Of a stretch of 5,817 bases of DNA, positions 5,664-5,817 are shown one piece after another (position 1 is the stretch's first letter; each line of letters begins with the position of its first letter). The DNA is taken from NCBI GenBank assembly GCA_021298935.1, contig JAJTHR010000283.1, positions 1 to 5,817 of the forward strand, in the 5' to 3' direction. Under the pieces are notes generated by a model. The model did not search any database. It saw nothing but the letters and a program-made list of their open reading frames with translations, and was not told the origin of the DNA. This DNA comes from Parachlamydia sp. Lineage in GTDB: Bacteria > Chlamydiota > Chlamydiia > Chlamydiales > Parachlamydiaceae. The position numbers and the translations under genes were made by a program.

Positions 5664-5817
5664 CATTTCCCGAAATTAAAACCATAAAGTTGATTTGTCA
5701 GCGCTTCAGATTTAAAAGATCTTTTCGAAGTTGATATCTTTGAATATCAACAAGGAGAGATCTTTTAAAGATGAAGGTGATCACAAGTCAAATTTATGAT
5801 TTTAATTTCGGGAAATG
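5664..5817. repeat. 154-bp near-palindrome, MITE-like, reaching the window end
   Basis: The two halves are inverted copies about a centre at 5740.5. The outer arms 5664-5688 and 5793-5817 match at 24 of 25 positions, the next 12 at 9 of 12. An 11-bp block TTTAAAAGATC recurs inverted at 5711-5721 and 5759-5769, shifted by one base, and the core GTTGATAT/ATATCAAC (5730-5737, 5744-5751) closes on a 6-base loop. It starts 20 bases after the hemA stop. Its size, long terminal inverted repeats and lack of a gene fit a miniature inverted-repeat transposable element. The right end cannot be defined because the window stops there, so target duplications cannot be tested. In RNA it would form a long stem and might end hemA transcripts, although no U-run follows within the window. 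Confidence 0.75.

Noticed and set aside
5711..5769. Rho-independent terminator of hemA
   Set aside because: The stem is long but mismatched, AT-rich and followed by no U-run at its base. Pairing is best at the outer ends, which fits a mobile-element palindrome better.
5771..5817. Start of a coding frame (MKVITSQIYDFNFGK) running off the right edge
   Set aside because: The opposite arm of the palindrome reads a similar peptide outward and then stops. Most differences between the arms change the amino acid, so the likeness comes from DNA-level inverted repeats, not from conserved protein. The AAGGAG upstream is also too far from the ATG.

Overview
The window most likely comes from a member of the Chlamydiae outside the genus Chlamydia, such as an amoeba-associated Parachlamydiales lineage. 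Two things point there. A second, ParE-like GyrB (gyrB_2) lies divergent from a short glutamyl-tRNA reductase, and as I recall the order gyrA_2-gyrB_2-hemA is the C. trachomatis CT660-CT661-CT662 arrangement. The reductase also has the short length and the odd nucleotide-binding loop that I recall for chlamydial HemA. The genus cannot be told from this window.

Layout. On the minus strand, parE (48-1880) runs into the first 15 codons of parC (46-1), a topoisomerase IV operon with one base between the genes. A 251-bp gap holds a likely parE promoter with a 12-bp palindrome across its start region, and a weak candidate pseB promoter. On the plus strand, pseB (2132-3163) encodes a complete UDP-GlcNAc 4,6-dehydratase/5-epimerase, the first enzyme of pseudaminic-acid synthesis, with no other pathway gene visible. 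Convergent to it and overlapping by 17 bp is a minus-strand gene (3147-4304) for an unusual 385-residue protein. It carries two tandem GIY-YIG nuclease-like domains behind a basic N-terminal tail that looks like a bipartite nuclear localisation signal. About 220 bp of DNA at roughly 11% G+C follows, with a long hairpin at the start of the GIY-YIG gene. Then come a well-formed promoter, hemA (4627-5643) and a 154-bp near-palindrome that ends at the last base of the window.

How it fits together. Topoisomerase IV and HemA are housekeeping genes (chromosome decatenation; 5-aminolevulinate for tetrapyrroles). pseB and the GIY-YIG gene appear to be accessory genes lodged between two old neighbours. 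pseB would feed cell-surface glycan synthesis. The GIY-YIG protein is the most novel item: its two complete repeat units, nuclear-signal-like tail and AT-rich upstream DNA make a host-directed nuclease effector one reasonable hypothesis, but nothing in the sequence proves secretion. No tRNA, rRNA, CRISPR array or recognisable transposase gene is present.
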